The notes under the pieces: model-generated
What the model was told of the DNA's origin: nothing
Database searches by the model: none
What the model saw: only the letters and a program-made list of their open reading frames with translations
Shown: in pieces, positions 35,879 to 48,515 of the stretch
Position numbering within the stretch: the first letter of the stretch is position 1
How the letters are laid out: every line of letters starts with the position of its first letter
Translations under genes and position numbers: made by a program
Source: Crotalaria pallida
Taxonomy: Eukaryota > Streptophyta > Magnoliopsida > Fabales > Fabaceae
Assembly (NCBI GenBank): GCA_037953625.1
Contig: CM075649.1
Coordinates: forward strand, 78,353,290 to 78,417,289
Length of the DNA stretch: 64,000 bases
Reading direction: 5' to 3'

Positions 35879-36034
35879 CTGAGATCGGGGTTAAATAAGC
35901 TTTTAACTTTAGAATAACCACCAACTACTCCATCATCATCTGCGTTTTTAGCTGAGTGACTGAGTCTCCAAAATAGCTTCTAAGTTACCTTCCCTTAGTT
36001 TGTTTCAAACATTAGTTTCTTTTTTTTTAAGTCT

Positions 36035-36123
36035 GCAATGCTTAAACTTTTAGATGACACCAAGATCCCCTCACCAAGACTCTTGTCAAACTTATAAAGC
36101 TCCTTCTCAGATGGATTGAAGAA
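36035..36123 (-). pseudogene. Decayed upstream exon of the CCDC22-like gene
   Basis: After an acceptor (cttgtgccag, 36124-36126) the minus strand reads FFNPSEKELYK, resembling the CCDC22 segment that links the NN-CH domain to the coiled coil. The continuation only resembles the family after a one-base frame change, and no good donor in frame is seen. This supports loss of the N-terminal coding part rather than an annotation gap. Confidence 0.5.
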
Positions 36124-36563
36124 CTGGCACAAGCAACATATGTATTCTGTTTTTCAGCATAAATCCAGAACATAAGAATAACCAAAAGTTCTAATAAGAA
36201 ACAGAAGAAGACACTCTAAGTAGCAGAAAAAGTGCAAAGAGGCTTCTTGGAACATCCCTTTTTAACTATCAATTTCATGTTTCAAAATTTATCATACCAA
36301 GCAACCTCGGTTTCGCAAATGCAAACCATGCATAAGCCGGATAAGTTGGTTGGCTAATGGCACAGTAAATAAAATCATGCTTGTGCTGGCTACTCCTTGG
36401 ATGGTTTAGACTTTACATCATGTTGAGCACTAAAGTTACATGGTATCCTATCTCAACAACCCTCAGTTCTATTAGTCACGCTCACGCAAATGCCCCAAAA
36501 GGTACATACACCCATGTCAAGAATGATTAGCTCATGCCTGATTTCATATTCTTTTCTTTATGA

Positions 36564-36944
36564 GTAATATGTCAGATTGGTTCCTGATTTTGTGTGCACC
36601 GGTTAAATTAGTACATAAGATTATCGAAATTTCAAATTAGTCCCTAGATAGGAATATGTCAGTCATATTGGTCCCTGATGTTAATGACCCATAAAGTCCA
36701 GGACTAATTTAACCGGTTTCGACAATCTCAGGAACTAATTTGAGTGATACTCAACGGTCTTTATCTATTTTGTTTTGCCAAAACGACGCCCGTTAGTCCA
36801 CATTAAGGACCACTGACGGTCATTAATGTCAGGGACTAATATGACTGACGTGCTCCTATCTCAGGGACCAATTTGAAATTTCGAAAATCTCATGGACTAA
36901 ATTGACCGGTGCCTACAAAGTCACGGACAAATCTGACATATTAC
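36564..36944. mobile_element. Long-TIR MITE in the first intron of the CCDC22-like gene
   Basis: GTAATATGTCAGAT at 36564-36577 is mirrored by ATCTGACATATTAC at 36931-36944, and the arms remain complementary inward for about 120 bp ('caccggttaaatt' against 'aaattgaccggtg'). It has no coding capacity. Confidence 0.82.
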
Positions 36945-36949
36945 TTTTT

Positions 36950-37110
36950 TTTTTTTTTTTACTAATATCGCCAAACTTTTTCTTAATTTTTTTAATTTTA
37001 TTTTCAAGGGAGGGGGAAGAGAGCGCGCTTCTCAGGTCGGGGTTTGAATCCACATACTCTCACTTAATGTACCGAAGCTTAACCAACTAAGCTGACTCTT
37101 AGGTACATCT
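36950..37110 (-). mobile_element. tRNA-derived SINE-like repeat
   Basis: On the minus strand, cagcttagttggttaag resembles box A, and a box B-like block (reverse complement gggtttgaatcc, about 37043) follows. A T-rich run at 36943-36960 on the plus strand would be the tail. It directly abuts the MITE. It is not a functional tRNA. Confidence 0.5.
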
Positions 37111-37354
37111 ACACACGCAGACACAGCTATATTCATACATCAAAAGAAAACAGTGCAAAAGAAAAATCTAAGGGTTATAATTTAGTTCCAACTCATAGTT
37201 ATGATACTGGATTATTCATAAAACTTGAATGACAAATTCGAACAAAAATAAAAACAACAGATATAAAGAAAGTGAACAAACACATCAGAATACATTTCAC
37301 AAATTGAAAGGTTAAAGGAGAAGGAGAAAAAAAATTAAAGCATTCTGACAGAAC

Positions 37355-37480
37355 CTTGTGGAAGGTGAAGTCTCCAAAGTTGGTGGGATCACAGTCACAG
37401 CACCATAGCTCTCTTCTTCGTTGGATCAGTCTTCGTGATTTGGAGGCAAAGTTTTAAGTTTTGAATTTGGGTTATGCTAA
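37355..37480 (-). other. Probable 5' untranslated exon of the CCDC22-like gene
   Basis: A donor (CCACAAG|GTTCTG at 37354) ends a stretch that is open near its end but lacks an in-frame ATG and has an upstream stop. Its phase would join 35878. Upstream (minus strand) lies a GA-rich tract typical of plant leaders and promoters. The extent on the 5' side is a guess. Confidence 0.4.
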
Positions 37481-37515
37481 GACCGGACTATGTCTATGTG
37501 TGAGGAAGCGCAGCC

Positions 37516-37540
37516 TCTCTCTCTCTCGCTCTCGCTCTCG
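37516..37540. repeat. (CT)n microsatellite upstream of the CCDC22-like gene
   Basis: ctctctctctctcgctctcgctctcg, reading as GAGA on the gene's strand. GAGA-type tracts are common in plant core promoters and 5' leaders. Confidence 0.7.
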
Positions 37541-37679
37541 CCATGGAAGATGGCCTTCGTTCGTCTCTTTGTACTCTTCGCTTGTCTAAGACGATGTCGT
37601 ATCAAAAAATTTTAGAAGATAAATTATGAAGATTTATATTCACTGTGTTAAGGAAGGAAAATGTAAGTGGCCTAAACTA

Positions 37680-37953
37680 CTCCCTGCTGGCCTAAAAATA
37701 AGTTCCATTTAAAGATTTTTTTTTTATTTCTTAATATAAGTCTAATTTAAAATTTTCAATGGAATTAATTATTTCTTTTTCACAAATATCTCTGTTTACT
37801 CAACACTTTTTAGATTTCCAATAATAATTATAGGGATACTTTTGAAAAAGTATATCCAATATTTACTTTTTCAATACCACTAACCATACTAACTAATTTT
37901 TTTAAAGGGTGAGAAAATTGGTCAAAGGGACTTATAATAAGGACTGGAGGAAG
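37680..37953. mobile_element. Stowaway-like MITE (274 bp), TA duplication
   Basis: Left end CTCCCTGCTGGCCTAAAAAT and right end TTATAATAAGGACTGGAGGA (then AG) are imperfect inverted repeats. TA flanks both sides (37678-37679 and 37954-37955). It is related to but longer and more decayed than the copy at 32058. Confidence 0.7.
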
Positions 37954-37955
37954 TA

Positions 37956-38971
37956 CTTTTTTTTTTCCCACCCAACTGAACTCGCACTAAGTAGTAAGGA
38001 TCTTCCAGTGAAGGTTACAAGACGAATTTGTTATGGGACCAAGTGAACTGTCACTCGACCAACCCTCGTTGTTGGCCTAAACTACTTTAATGACATAAAT
38101 TTTTTTTTTCATAAATATTTTTATTCAATCAATGGTAATTTTGAAAGAAAAAAAACTAAATAGGATCATTTAATAATTTTAGCTTCAAAATGAAGTTTCT
38201 CCATGTACCATGAGTTAACTTATCTACTTGAATTAGTAATATTTGGACACTGACAAAAAATAAAAAAACAAATCCAACATTAAAAAAAACACAAAAGACA
38301 GACACAGATTAGAGACGAGAGAGAAGCAGCAAAACTAGCATATCAGAATTGAACCCTCCCAACAACAATCCACCTACACGCCAAACCAGTTCACATGCTG
38401 CAGCAAAGCTAACATAACAAAATTGAATCCCTCCCAACAAAAGTGACTAGATTAATCATTCTCTTTTTCCTTCCGATACTTTCTTTTTGCCATGAATTCC
38501 TCTGCATCCACCTGTGGGATTTAAAATTGGATTTTGCCTTTTGATTTTTGGATATCACCTAATTGATCTATTTGACAGGGTAGGAGGCCCTACACAGTTC
38601 AACAGCGGTGGCATTTGCATTTTTCTTTCTCTCCCTCTGCTATGTCTCTAAGAGCATCTTCACCCGTGAACGAATTTTTCGTTCTTAAATGGACCTCACA
38701 TTATTTTATTATTTTTCACATCTTTTTATACTTTAAAAATCTTTAAAAACCTTAATTACATTTTCACTTCGCCCATAAACTACCTACCCCACACTCATAA
38801 TATTTTATAATAAATATAACCACCATCAACTGACCAAATTTTTTTACCTCCAAAAAATTAACTATATTTTGAAAACTTCACTATTTTTATGATGGCTAGT
38901 TTTTAAATTTGAATATAAACTTTTTTTTTGGTATTTTTCTTCCTTTTTTAAAAAAATAAATTTGAAAATAA

Positions 38972-39012
<41 letters not shown>

Positions 39013-39057
39013 GAAACATACTAATCTATTTTCATTTTTATCTATTCATTTTAACTT
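37956..39057. other. Intergenic DNA, no gene recognised
   Basis: AT-rich, with an (ATT)n microsatellite of about 15 units at 38967-39012. No coding similarity was seen. Confidence 0.6.
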
Positions 39058-39909
39058 GGCTTATTTAAGTTTTTGGTCTCTGAAGGTTGACCGAGATTTG
39101 GTTTTAGTCTCTATCTTTTTATTTGACCGGTTTTAATCCTTAAAAGTTTATTTTTTCTGGTTTTGGTCCATGACATTAAGGATCCACCGTTAATTGATGA
39201 CGTGACTAACGGAGTGCCACGTCAGCATGTCATGTGTTTTTTTGTTTAAAGTAAAAGGTCCCTGAAAGTTGACGAAATTTTGGTTTTAGTCCCTATCTTT
39301 TCATTTGACCGGTCAAGGTCCTTAAAAGTTTAAAATTTTTTATTTTGGTCTCTGTCATTAGTAAAATACTATTAATTTCTGACATGACTAACTGAATCAG
39401 CATGTCATGGGTCTGTATATTAATGAGTTGTTTCCAGGTTGACAGATGGCATGTAAGAACAGTGGGCATGTAAGAACAGTATAGAATAAGACATGAATTC
39501 TATTATGTATTTGGTTTATTATATAAACAGAAATGTCGAAAGACTAAAAATTATAATATTTTAGTTTATTTGAAGTCCCACATCGAAATATTTATGCAAG
39601 AATTGAATGTTATATACTCCAATTATGACTATGAGTTTGTTTAAGTTATTAAACTCACGTAAGTGTGACGAGTTTTGCTTGTCTTGCTAGGTTATTCATG
39701 TCATATTGTGCAGATACATGGCATGCTATGTAGCAATCCGTTAACCGTGTCAACAATTAATGGTATTTTATCAACAACGGCAGAGACTAAAACAAAATTT
39801 TTTTAAACTTTTAAGGACTTTGACCGATCAAAAAAGAGATAGGGATTAAAACCAAAATTCGGTCAACTTTCAGGGACCTTTTACTTTAAACAAAAAGACA
39901 CATGGCATG
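39058..39909. mobile_element. Foldback element with long inverted arms, left arm, loop and part of the right arm
   Basis: The arm from 39058 (ggcttatttaag, then ggtctctgaaggttgacc) inward to about 39415 is complementary to 39712-39909 plus 48019-48186. Each arm contains two diverged copies of a 'ggtccctgaaagttgac...ggttttagtccctatc' unit. The loop is about 39416-39711. Joined across the LTR-element insertion, it totals about 1.0 kb. No transposase is present. Confidence 0.8.
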
Positions 39910-42151
39910 TGTAACACCCTAACATTTATATAACTAATTTACTAATAGTTATGTTGGTTTTAAAATAGGACTTGAAAATTTTTTTTTAAATCTTAACGAA
40001 AATCCGACAAAGTCTCCTCTGTTTATCGGACTTCCCAAAAATTTAGAGTTTCCACCTGTCAAACCAGAATAATCCAAAAAAACATTTCAACATTTCTATA
40101 TATATTAATTAACTTTACAAGCCCTAATAACGTACATATAATAAATTCGGGCTTGCAGCGATTAAATTATTTCAAACACCCAAAATAGATTAATTATAAT
40201 ACAATAACTAGAGTACACCCTTAACTAAATTACACTCCACGGTGTGGAGTGCACTCCTGCTCGGCCAGTGGTATTGCAAGCTCAAACCTCAGTACCTGTG
40301 GAGATAGTAAGGAGTGAGTATTACACATAAAATGGGGAGGCAGTTTCCAATTAAGACATAATGTAACACTAAGCCACACACATATAGCAGTTCAATCACA
40401 GCAAAATTAGAGTCAATGTATCACAATTCAAAGTAGAGTGTTTTCGTAAGTTTTCCAAATCAAGAAGTCATTAAATTATATTTTACGAACCAAACTAATA
40501 TAGGATTTCAAATTATAATCTTTGTCTTCTCAATAAAGTAGTATCGCTTTTATTGAAAATACGCTTAACTCCCGAAACTAACATAATCACCAGAAATTCA
40601 TTAAGTTAATTAGTTTTAGTTTTGAAACCACAAAAATCAAAGGTTGGTATTTGACACTATTAATTCCGAACTAAAAGGAAGCGTTCTCGAATCAAAAATA
40701 AGTTCAAATCACTATTACAACATTAAAACAATTATACTTCCCTTCAGTTTGAAATTAACGTTCAACGTCCGAACTCGAATTAACATCATGCCGACTATAT
40801 TAGTTTCCTAACTAACTGAGGTATCGTTTAGCTTAGGGACAACTCAACCAAGCTAAGCGACGGCTCACTTACTTAGGAACCCACACATTTAACAAAATAC
40901 TCTTTTAAAACTCATCATTCGACATAATGCTTAATTCGACGTTATCACGATCAAGTAAGCCATTAAATTCATCATCACTATCAACATAATTAAAATCAAT
41001 ATAAACTATAGTACAAGTTTAATTTCCAAAACAGTTTAATATTAAATAATTATTACCAATAACATTAAAATTAGTATTAATTTAAAAATTAAAACACAAC
41101 ATAGAGCAACTAGAAAAGCATTAGGGATTTACCCTCAAATCCGATTTTGAAGGCTGAAAAGAGATCAAGACCGGTTCGATTCTAAAGCTCCACCCAAGTC
41201 TGGTTCGAAGCACGACAAAAGGGTTGGCCACGGTACGGAGGATGGCGATACCGGCATCGGTTCACAAAGTTTCGGCTTAACTCAACGAACACGGACCTAT
41301 CGGTCCAGGGAGCAGCAACCGCGAACCAGGAAGGGAAAGAAACGGTGGTGGTGATGGTTCCACCGTGACATTGAAAGGTGGCAGCCACAAGAGAGGGACG
41401 GCGGCGGCTTCCATAGCACGAACCAGAGAAGGAGAGCGGCGGTTCGTGCTCCTAGCAGCTGCAACGAGCATCAATCGACCATGGAGGGAGAAAGACGAGC
41501 GCAAGGCGGCAGAGAGGAACAGATCGCGACAGAGAGAGGGATTGGAGCTAGAGGGAAGGAGGGCACGCGCGGTGGTGGTGGCTGGAACTGCAAAGAAAGC
41601 GAGGGAGGAAAGGAATCGCATGATATGGAGGGAGACTTGGCTGGGCGGGGCGGTGGCTGGGTCTGATTGGGAGAAGAGGAGGTGGAGATATAGGGGGGTT
41701 CTCTAGGGCCGGCGGGACTGCATATAGAGGAAGAAGGAGATATGGTTTTTGAAGACACAACCACACACACCACACGGTTTTTTTCTTTCTTTCTTTTTTT
41801 AAACACATAAATTTACCTTTTCTTTTATTTTAAAACCCAAAATACCCATAATCAATTTTTAAACACTAGAGTAAAAATCATAAAATAAGAAACTTATAAA
41901 TATTTCCAATAAAATATTTCCATATGAAACATATCAAAAGTAAAGTAAAACACAATGTATTTTTCATAGGGCAATTACTTTAAATGAATTTACCTTAGAA
42001 TCATAACAAAAATGAAATATACTTTCGTAAATAACAAAAATGTATTTTGTAAAAATACCCAACAACTAAATAATTGATTTTTTTTTTAAAAAACAAATAT
42101 TTAATTCAATAAAACATAATTATACTAAGGGCTAAAATTAGGGATGTTACA
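39910..42151 (-). repeat. 3' LTR of the LARD-like element
   Basis: 2,242 bp. It holds the 'atccgacaaagtctcctctg' block near the left end and a GC-rich, GA-rich part (41180-41720) whose overlapping ORFs on both strands are not genes. Compared with the other LTR it lacks about 1,038 bp at position 40421. Confidence 0.88.
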
Positions 42152-44733
42152 ATTCTCCCCCACTTATTGGAATTTCGTCCCCGAAATTCCGTTCAATTCC
42201 TTCAAATGGAGAAACATCCCAGACAAAGGGTCTTCTACTACGACACTCACTTCTCTTTGGTTCTACTCCCCCACTTGGAATCGGCATACCATTTTGCATT
42301 AGTACGCCACTTGACTCTTGCACTCAGTGAAGAATACAAGTTATGGTTCAATTTGGTTAGTTTTCGAGGCGAAATGCTCTAAGGTTTTCAAGGTTTTACA
42401 CTATCGGCAGTCTCTCATTTCAAGAGTCCTACTAGGAAGACTCCTACTTGGTCTTGGGTTTCAAGAATGAGGTACGATTCTCCCAACGATTAGATATAGT
42501 TTTCTAAGGTCATCTGGTTTTTCTCAAGGGATTTTACAATAAGAGTTGGGAATACTACTATTCAGGCGAATTCCTTCCTTCATTGCCTGTTTGGTTTTGT
42601 GCTAATTAAAGTTTCCCCAATGATATTGGCGATTAATAACTAAAAGATTGAGGTGCCCATCCCAATCTCTTATCCATCAATGGTGACATCGTGGTCAGGT
42701 TCACTAACAGCACTGTCACTTAGCAACTACCGTACTTAGAACGATCCAAATCCACTTCTACACCCTATCTATCCGACAACATCCACAGGGATTTGAGCCT
42801 ACTCTACCCAAGTACATACAACTTATGTATTACTCTTAAGCCCTAATCAAACACATTTCTTATTCAAGTAAGCATTTATTACATACACATCATTTAATTA
42901 CAAGCATAAACATATAGCGCTAAACAATTCCTAAGGTTCAATCTTTCTATTTGTCTAGTCCAAGAACTTCTATTTTTCATTAACTGAGGGTTTCAAAGGA
43001 GCTAAAGAAACCGCATAACTCCTAACAGGCAAATAGCTACTTAACAGAAATACATACATCCCACACTCATTACAACCATATGCCAAGAAACAGAATCTAT
43101 GGGATTTAAATCAATCAAAATTGTGTGTCAAAACCTTTGTTAAAATCAACTTCTATGCATGGGGAATTTAAAGTTCAGTAAATATTACTCCCATGCTACA
43201 AAGTACTTACACATTTTTAAAATCAAAGTGGAGTACTAGGAAAACATTTATTTTGGAGTAAAGTCTTCGTAACATATTTGATCATACAAATTATTTTGTA
43301 CTTTAAAATCTTGATATCTTCCTTGTCAAATAATTTGTATGACCTTCTGAAAACAAGCTTGCAAATCAAATCATATCCTTCTAAAAAGAATCACCTTCAT
43401 CTAACTTCATGAGAACAAAGATGAAGGAGTGTTCCATTATCCAGGATTAGCAAACTCAAAGAGAAAAGGAATAGGCTGTTGACTAAAAAATTTATTTTGG
43501 TACTTCTTCACCAATTGAAATAGTTGCATTCCCTTTAACTTTGAGTTTGAGAATTAACTTCGTTCTAATTCGATTTTTGTCGCACATAAAGGTTCTTATT
43601 TAATCGGCGTGTGGTTTAATTAAAACAATGAACTACTTCACCGCCTGATTAATTAAGAATCTTTGGTTTCCTTACTAACTTCTATAAAATTTATCCTGCG
43701 ACTTAGAACTCAATTTGGAAGGATTTCTGATTCTATTTTAAAGTAGTGAAATTTATTTTAAATTCATTTTTCAAAAAAAATTTTATTCTCCAAAACAATG
43801 TCAACATTCACATGTTCGAACAATTGCAGGTATCATCCAAATGCACAATTTATAATTTAGACGAACACAAGTCAGCACATAGCATCATACCTATATATAT
43901 ATATATACACATATATCTAACATACATCCTAGCTCTAAGCAATCGCCTAAGGTTTTCAAGCACTTAATTGTTTAGACCTAAACCAACGCTACGTACTACT
44001 TGAGGGTTTCTTATTTTCTATTCTATGCACATAATTCTAGCAACTATTACAGCTAACTAAACTTCTAATCCTTCTAAATTTGGGATCTTCCTCAATTCCC
44101 AAAATACTCGCCGAAACTTAAGGACAGGATGGTGATATCTCCCAATATATGTATACTTGAGGTGATCAGGCTCAAACATACACCACATTAGTGATAAGAC
44201 CATTCTCGTCTTACTTAAGTTCGAATCACTCAACCTATTAGTTTTAAAACGTTGAAACCTTGTTTTGTGTGTCACATTTAGAATTGGTTTACTTGGCGCG
44301 AAACTAAAGATCACTTCCTCCCGATGGGGTAGCAACTTAGTGCTCTAGCCCGTTGGGGTATTGTTATCCTTAGTCTCGTAATTCATCCACTTTTAAATAT
44401 GACTCATTATTTTCCACAAGATTTCAAGTTTAGCATGGTAAACTGAATATAGTTTAAAGGAACTTAGAAAAGATTTTCTAATGCTTACCATGCTTTTCGA
44501 AAGAAATTGTCATATACTAATCGCACTAATCAAATCACTCAATAAACTGGCAGGAACCTAGTGTACTCACTGCACTAGACTTTGTAACTATACCAATTAT
44601 CATGCTAGCAATAATACCTAACAAAACCACAAAGCAGTTTGATATCTAACTACAAGTTATTCGCTTGATGAGTAACTATAGGAGTAATGAGTTACTCCCT
44701 TCAGGCCGAGGAAAAACTGCTCTGATACCAAAA
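42152..44733 (-). other. Internal region of the LARD-like element
   Basis: Non-coding. On the minus strand it starts with the primer site (44719-44730) and ends with the palindrome at 42169-42190 and a G-rich polypurine tract (42154-42163). ORFs (44057-44335, 43746-43967) show no domain. That the ends are retained while genes are lost fits a non-autonomous element. Confidence 0.75.
44719..44730 (-). other. Primer-binding site, tRNA-iMet type
   Basis: The minus strand reads TGGTATCAGAGC, three bases from the LTR end, which is the standard match to the 3' end of initiator tRNA-Met. Confidence 0.9.
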
Positions 44734-47700
44734 TGTAACACCCTAACATTTATATAACTAATTTACTAATAGTTATGTTGGTTTTAAAATAGGACTTGAA
44801 AAATTTCTTTTTAAATCTTAACGAAAATCCGACAGAGTCTCCTCTGTTTATCGGATTTCCCAAAAATTTAGAGTTTCCACCTGTCAAACCAGAATAATCC
44901 AAAAAAACATTTCAACATTTCTATATATATTAATTAACTTTACAAGCCCTAATAACGTACATATAATAAATTCGGGCTTGCAGCGATTAAATTATTTCAA
45001 ACACCCAAAATAGATTAATTATAATACAATAACTAGAGTACACCCTTAACTAAATTACACTCCACGGTGTGGAGTGCACTCCTGCTCGGCCAGTGGTATT
45101 GCAAGCTCAAACCTCAGTACCTGTGGAGATAGTAAGGAGTGAGTATTACACATAAAATGGGGAGGCAGTTTCCAATTAAGACATAATGTAACACTAAGCC
45201 ACACACATATAGCAGTTCAATCACAGCAAAATTAGAGTCAATGTATCACAATTCATTTTCAAGTATTCATTAACTTCTCAAGTCAACTTTATCTCTTTAT
45301 TCTCATACATTAATCTCATAATGCCCTTTATTCTCATTTCACACTTTATAATCACATTTCTCATTCAGTGTATTCCAGTCACGACTTTATTGCGTTCGCA
45401 CCACATGCGCGATCACGACTTACCACGTCTGGACAACAGTCCCGGTTAGAACCGGTTTGCATCACTAGGAATTTAACGCTCCTGCCAGGACTTTGGCACA
45501 CCCAAGGGTCTCTCGCTCAACCAGGTCTCTATCTCACCCAAAAGGCTTCACCTGTTAAGCTATGCTATCATATAATTTCCACATTCCAATTACACATTCA
45601 GTTATTTGAATTCATTCACTTTTCGCATTCTGAACACATTTTATGTCTTTTATTTTGGCAGTGAATTGAGTCTTGGTGCATCGATGCCTAACAGGAATTT
45701 GGACCTAATGGGAATTTCATGCCTGGTTGAGAACGTAGCCCTTGGGAATTTGATACACCCGGCAGGGGCACCTAGTCTATCAATGCACCGATCCTCAATT
45801 CAACTGCACTTCCATTATTATTTACTTTATTCATTATTGACATTCTTTGCCTTGAATTCTAATCAACATAATATCTCAGTCATTTCACAAATCAAGCATT
45901 CAAATTATCAACAATTACCAAATATCAAGATGAAACATATCAACATCAAAATAATTTCCCTAAGTCATAAATTCTATTTTAACAATTATTCTACATCATA
46001 TCAATCTAAACTAACACAAAAATCTTAGTACCCATTATATGCATATTGTAAACTAAACCCCAGAGTAAGGTAATACTCACTATAACTCACTCCTTACCTT
46101 GCTTTTCCCAAAAACATACTCCTTTTGCACAATAACATCCGATCATACCAGGGTCCATTGCCTACGCGCAGTGACAGGTTCTAGAGCTTCTTCGTCGTCT
46201 AGCCATATTATATAAATCAAATAATCAAATTTAATACGCCAAAAGTGACTCAATTTAAAATCTCAATATATACTTATCATATATCAAAGTAGAGTGTTTT
46301 TGTAAGTTTTCCAAATCAAGAAGTCATTAAATTATATTTTACGAACCAAACTAATATAGGATTTCAAATTATAATCTTTGTCTTCTCAATAAAGTAGTAT
46401 CGCTTTTATTGAAAATACGCTTAACTCCCGAAACTAACATAATCACCAGAAATTCATTAAGTTAATTAGTTTTAGTTTTGAAACCACAAAAATCAAAGGT
46501 TGGTATTTGACACTATTAATTCCGAACTAAAAGGAAGCGTTCTCGAATCAAAAATAAGTTCAAATCACTATTACAACATTAAAACAATTATACTTCCCTT
46601 CAGTTTGAAATTAACGTTCAATGTCCGAACTCGAATTAACATCATGCCGACTATATTAGTTTCCTAACTAACTGAGGTATCGTTTAGCTCAGGGACAACT
46701 CAACCAAGCTAAGCGACGGCTCACTTACTTAGGAACCCACACATTTAACAAAATACTCTTTTAAAACTCATCATTCGACATAATGCTTAATTCGACGTTA
46801 TCACGAACAAGTAAGCCATTAAATTCATCATCACTATCAACATAATTAAAATCAATATAAACTATAGTACAAGTTTAATTTCCAAAACAGTTTAATATTA
46901 AATAATTATTACCAATAACATTAAAATTAGTATTAATTTAAAAATTAAAACACAACATAGAGCAACTAGAAAAGCATTAGGGATTTACCCTCAAATCCGA
47001 TTTTGAAGGCTGAAAAGAGATCAAGACCGGTTCGATTCTAAAGCTCCACACAGGTCTGGTTCGAAGCACGACAAAAGGGTTGGCCACGGTATGGAGGATA
47101 GCGATACCGGCATCGGTTCACAAAGTTTCGGCTTAACTCAACGAACACGGACCTATCGGTCCAGGGAGCGGCAACCGCGAACCAGAAAGGGAAAGAAACG
47201 GTGGTGGTGATGGTTCCACCGTGGCATTGAACGGTGGCAGCCACAAGACAGGGACGGCGGCGGCTTCCATAGCACGAACCAGAGAAGGAGAGTGGCGGTT
47301 CGTGCTCCTAGCAGCTGCAACGAGCATCAATCGGCCATGGAGGGAGAAAGACGAGCGCAAGGCGGCAGAGAGGAACAGACCGCGACGGAGAGAGGGATTG
47401 GAGCGAGAGAGAAGGAGGGCACGCGCGGTGGTGGTGGCTGGAACCGCAAAGAAAGCGAGGGAGGAAAGGAATCGCATGATATGGAGGGAGACTTGGCTGG
47501 GCGGGGCGGCGGCTGGGTCTGATTGGGAGAAGAGGAGGTGGAGATAGGGGGGTTCTCTAGGGCCGGCGGGACTGCATATAGAGGAAGAAGGAGATATGGT
47601 TTTTGAAGACACAACCACACACACCACACGGTTTCTTTCTTTCTTTTTTTTTTTAAACACATACCCACACATAAATTTACCTTTTCTTTTATTTTAAAAC

Positions 47701-48013
47701 CCAAAATACCCATAATCAATTTTTAAACACTAGAGTAAAAATCATAAAATAAGAAACTTATAAATATTTCCAATAAAATATTTCCATATGAAACATATCA
47801 AAAGTAAAGTAAAACACAATGTATTTTTCATAGGGCAATTACTTTAAATGAATTTACCTTAGAATCATAACAAAAATGAAATATACTTTCGTAAGTAACA
47901 AAAATGTATTTTGTAAAAATACCCAACAACTAAATAATTGATTTTTTTTAAGAAACAAATATTTAATTCAATAAAACATAATTATACTAAGGGCTAAAAT
48001 TAGGGATGTTACA
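44734..48013 (-). repeat. 5' LTR of the LARD-like element
   Basis: 3,280 bp, with the same ends as the left LTR. An extra segment at about 45258-46295 is absent from the left LTR. The minus-strand ORFs at 47038-47719 are by-products of the GC- and GA-rich block. Confidence 0.88.
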
Positions 48014-48186
48014 GCATGCTGACGTGGCACTCCGTTAGCCACGTCATCAAGTAATGGTGGATCCCTAACGGCAGGGACCAAAACCAAAAAAATTAAACTT
48101 TTAAGGATCAAGATCGGTCAAATAAAAAGATAGGGACTAAAACCAAAACTCGGTCAACTTTCAGGGACAAGAAACTCAAATAAGCC
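48014..48186. mobile_element. Foldback element, outer part of the right arm
   Basis: This starts with the second copy of GCATG and continues 'ctgacgtggcactccgttag', the reverse complement of 39203-39226. It ends opposite 39058. Confidence 0.8.
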
Positions 48187-48515
48187 TTTTAACTTTAGCC
48201 CATTTTTTAGCCCAATTCATGTCCTCTTCTTTTCATTTCCTGTCTCCGTCAATTTCTGCTATTCTTCTTTTCTCTTCTTCATTTCTTTTCTTCTCTTCTT
48301 TAATTTCATTTTGACTTTGTCTTTTTTGCACCTTCACCTTCAGCTTCCCCCTTCTCAGCCCCTCCATCTTCTTGTTTGAGTTCTTCGGCCCCTTATCTCT
48401 CTCAATAAGTCTTTGATTCACCCACTCACCCACCCCATCTCTTTATCGCTCTCTGATTGCCCCCTCTCTATCTCTCTTCTTCAACTCCTCTACCTCTCCT
48501 TTTCGTCTTTCGAGC
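48187..48515. other. Pyrimidine-rich stretch, no gene recognised
   Basis: CT-rich sequence. The minus-strand ORF 48233-48433 is Lys/Glu/Arg-rich because of base composition and is not called. Confidence 0.5.

Larger units (their letters stand above)
39910..48013 (-). mobile_element. Non-coding LTR retrotransposon (LARD-like), duplication GCATG
   Basis: 8,104 bp bounded by TGTAACACCC and GATGTTACA and flanked by GCATG (39905-39909 and 48014-48018). The LTRs are 39910-42151 and 44734-48013. The 2.6-kb internal region has no recognisable gag or pol. The primer site next to the right LTR and the polypurine tract next to the left LTR fix the minus orientation. Mobilisation would need proteins from an autonomous relative. 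The LTRs look very similar by eye apart from a 1.0-kb length difference. Confidence 0.9.

Noticed and set aside
37542..37632. Short ATG frame (MEDGLRSSLCTLRLSK) on the plus strand upstream of the CCDC22-like gene
   Set aside because: About 25-30 codons and then a stop, with no recognisable family; a chance ORF in a leader-like region.
41182..41808. Overlapping ORFs on both strands, repeated at 47038-47719
   Set aside because: They lie in GC- and GA-rich LTR sequence, open in several frames at once, and are duplicated because the LTR is.
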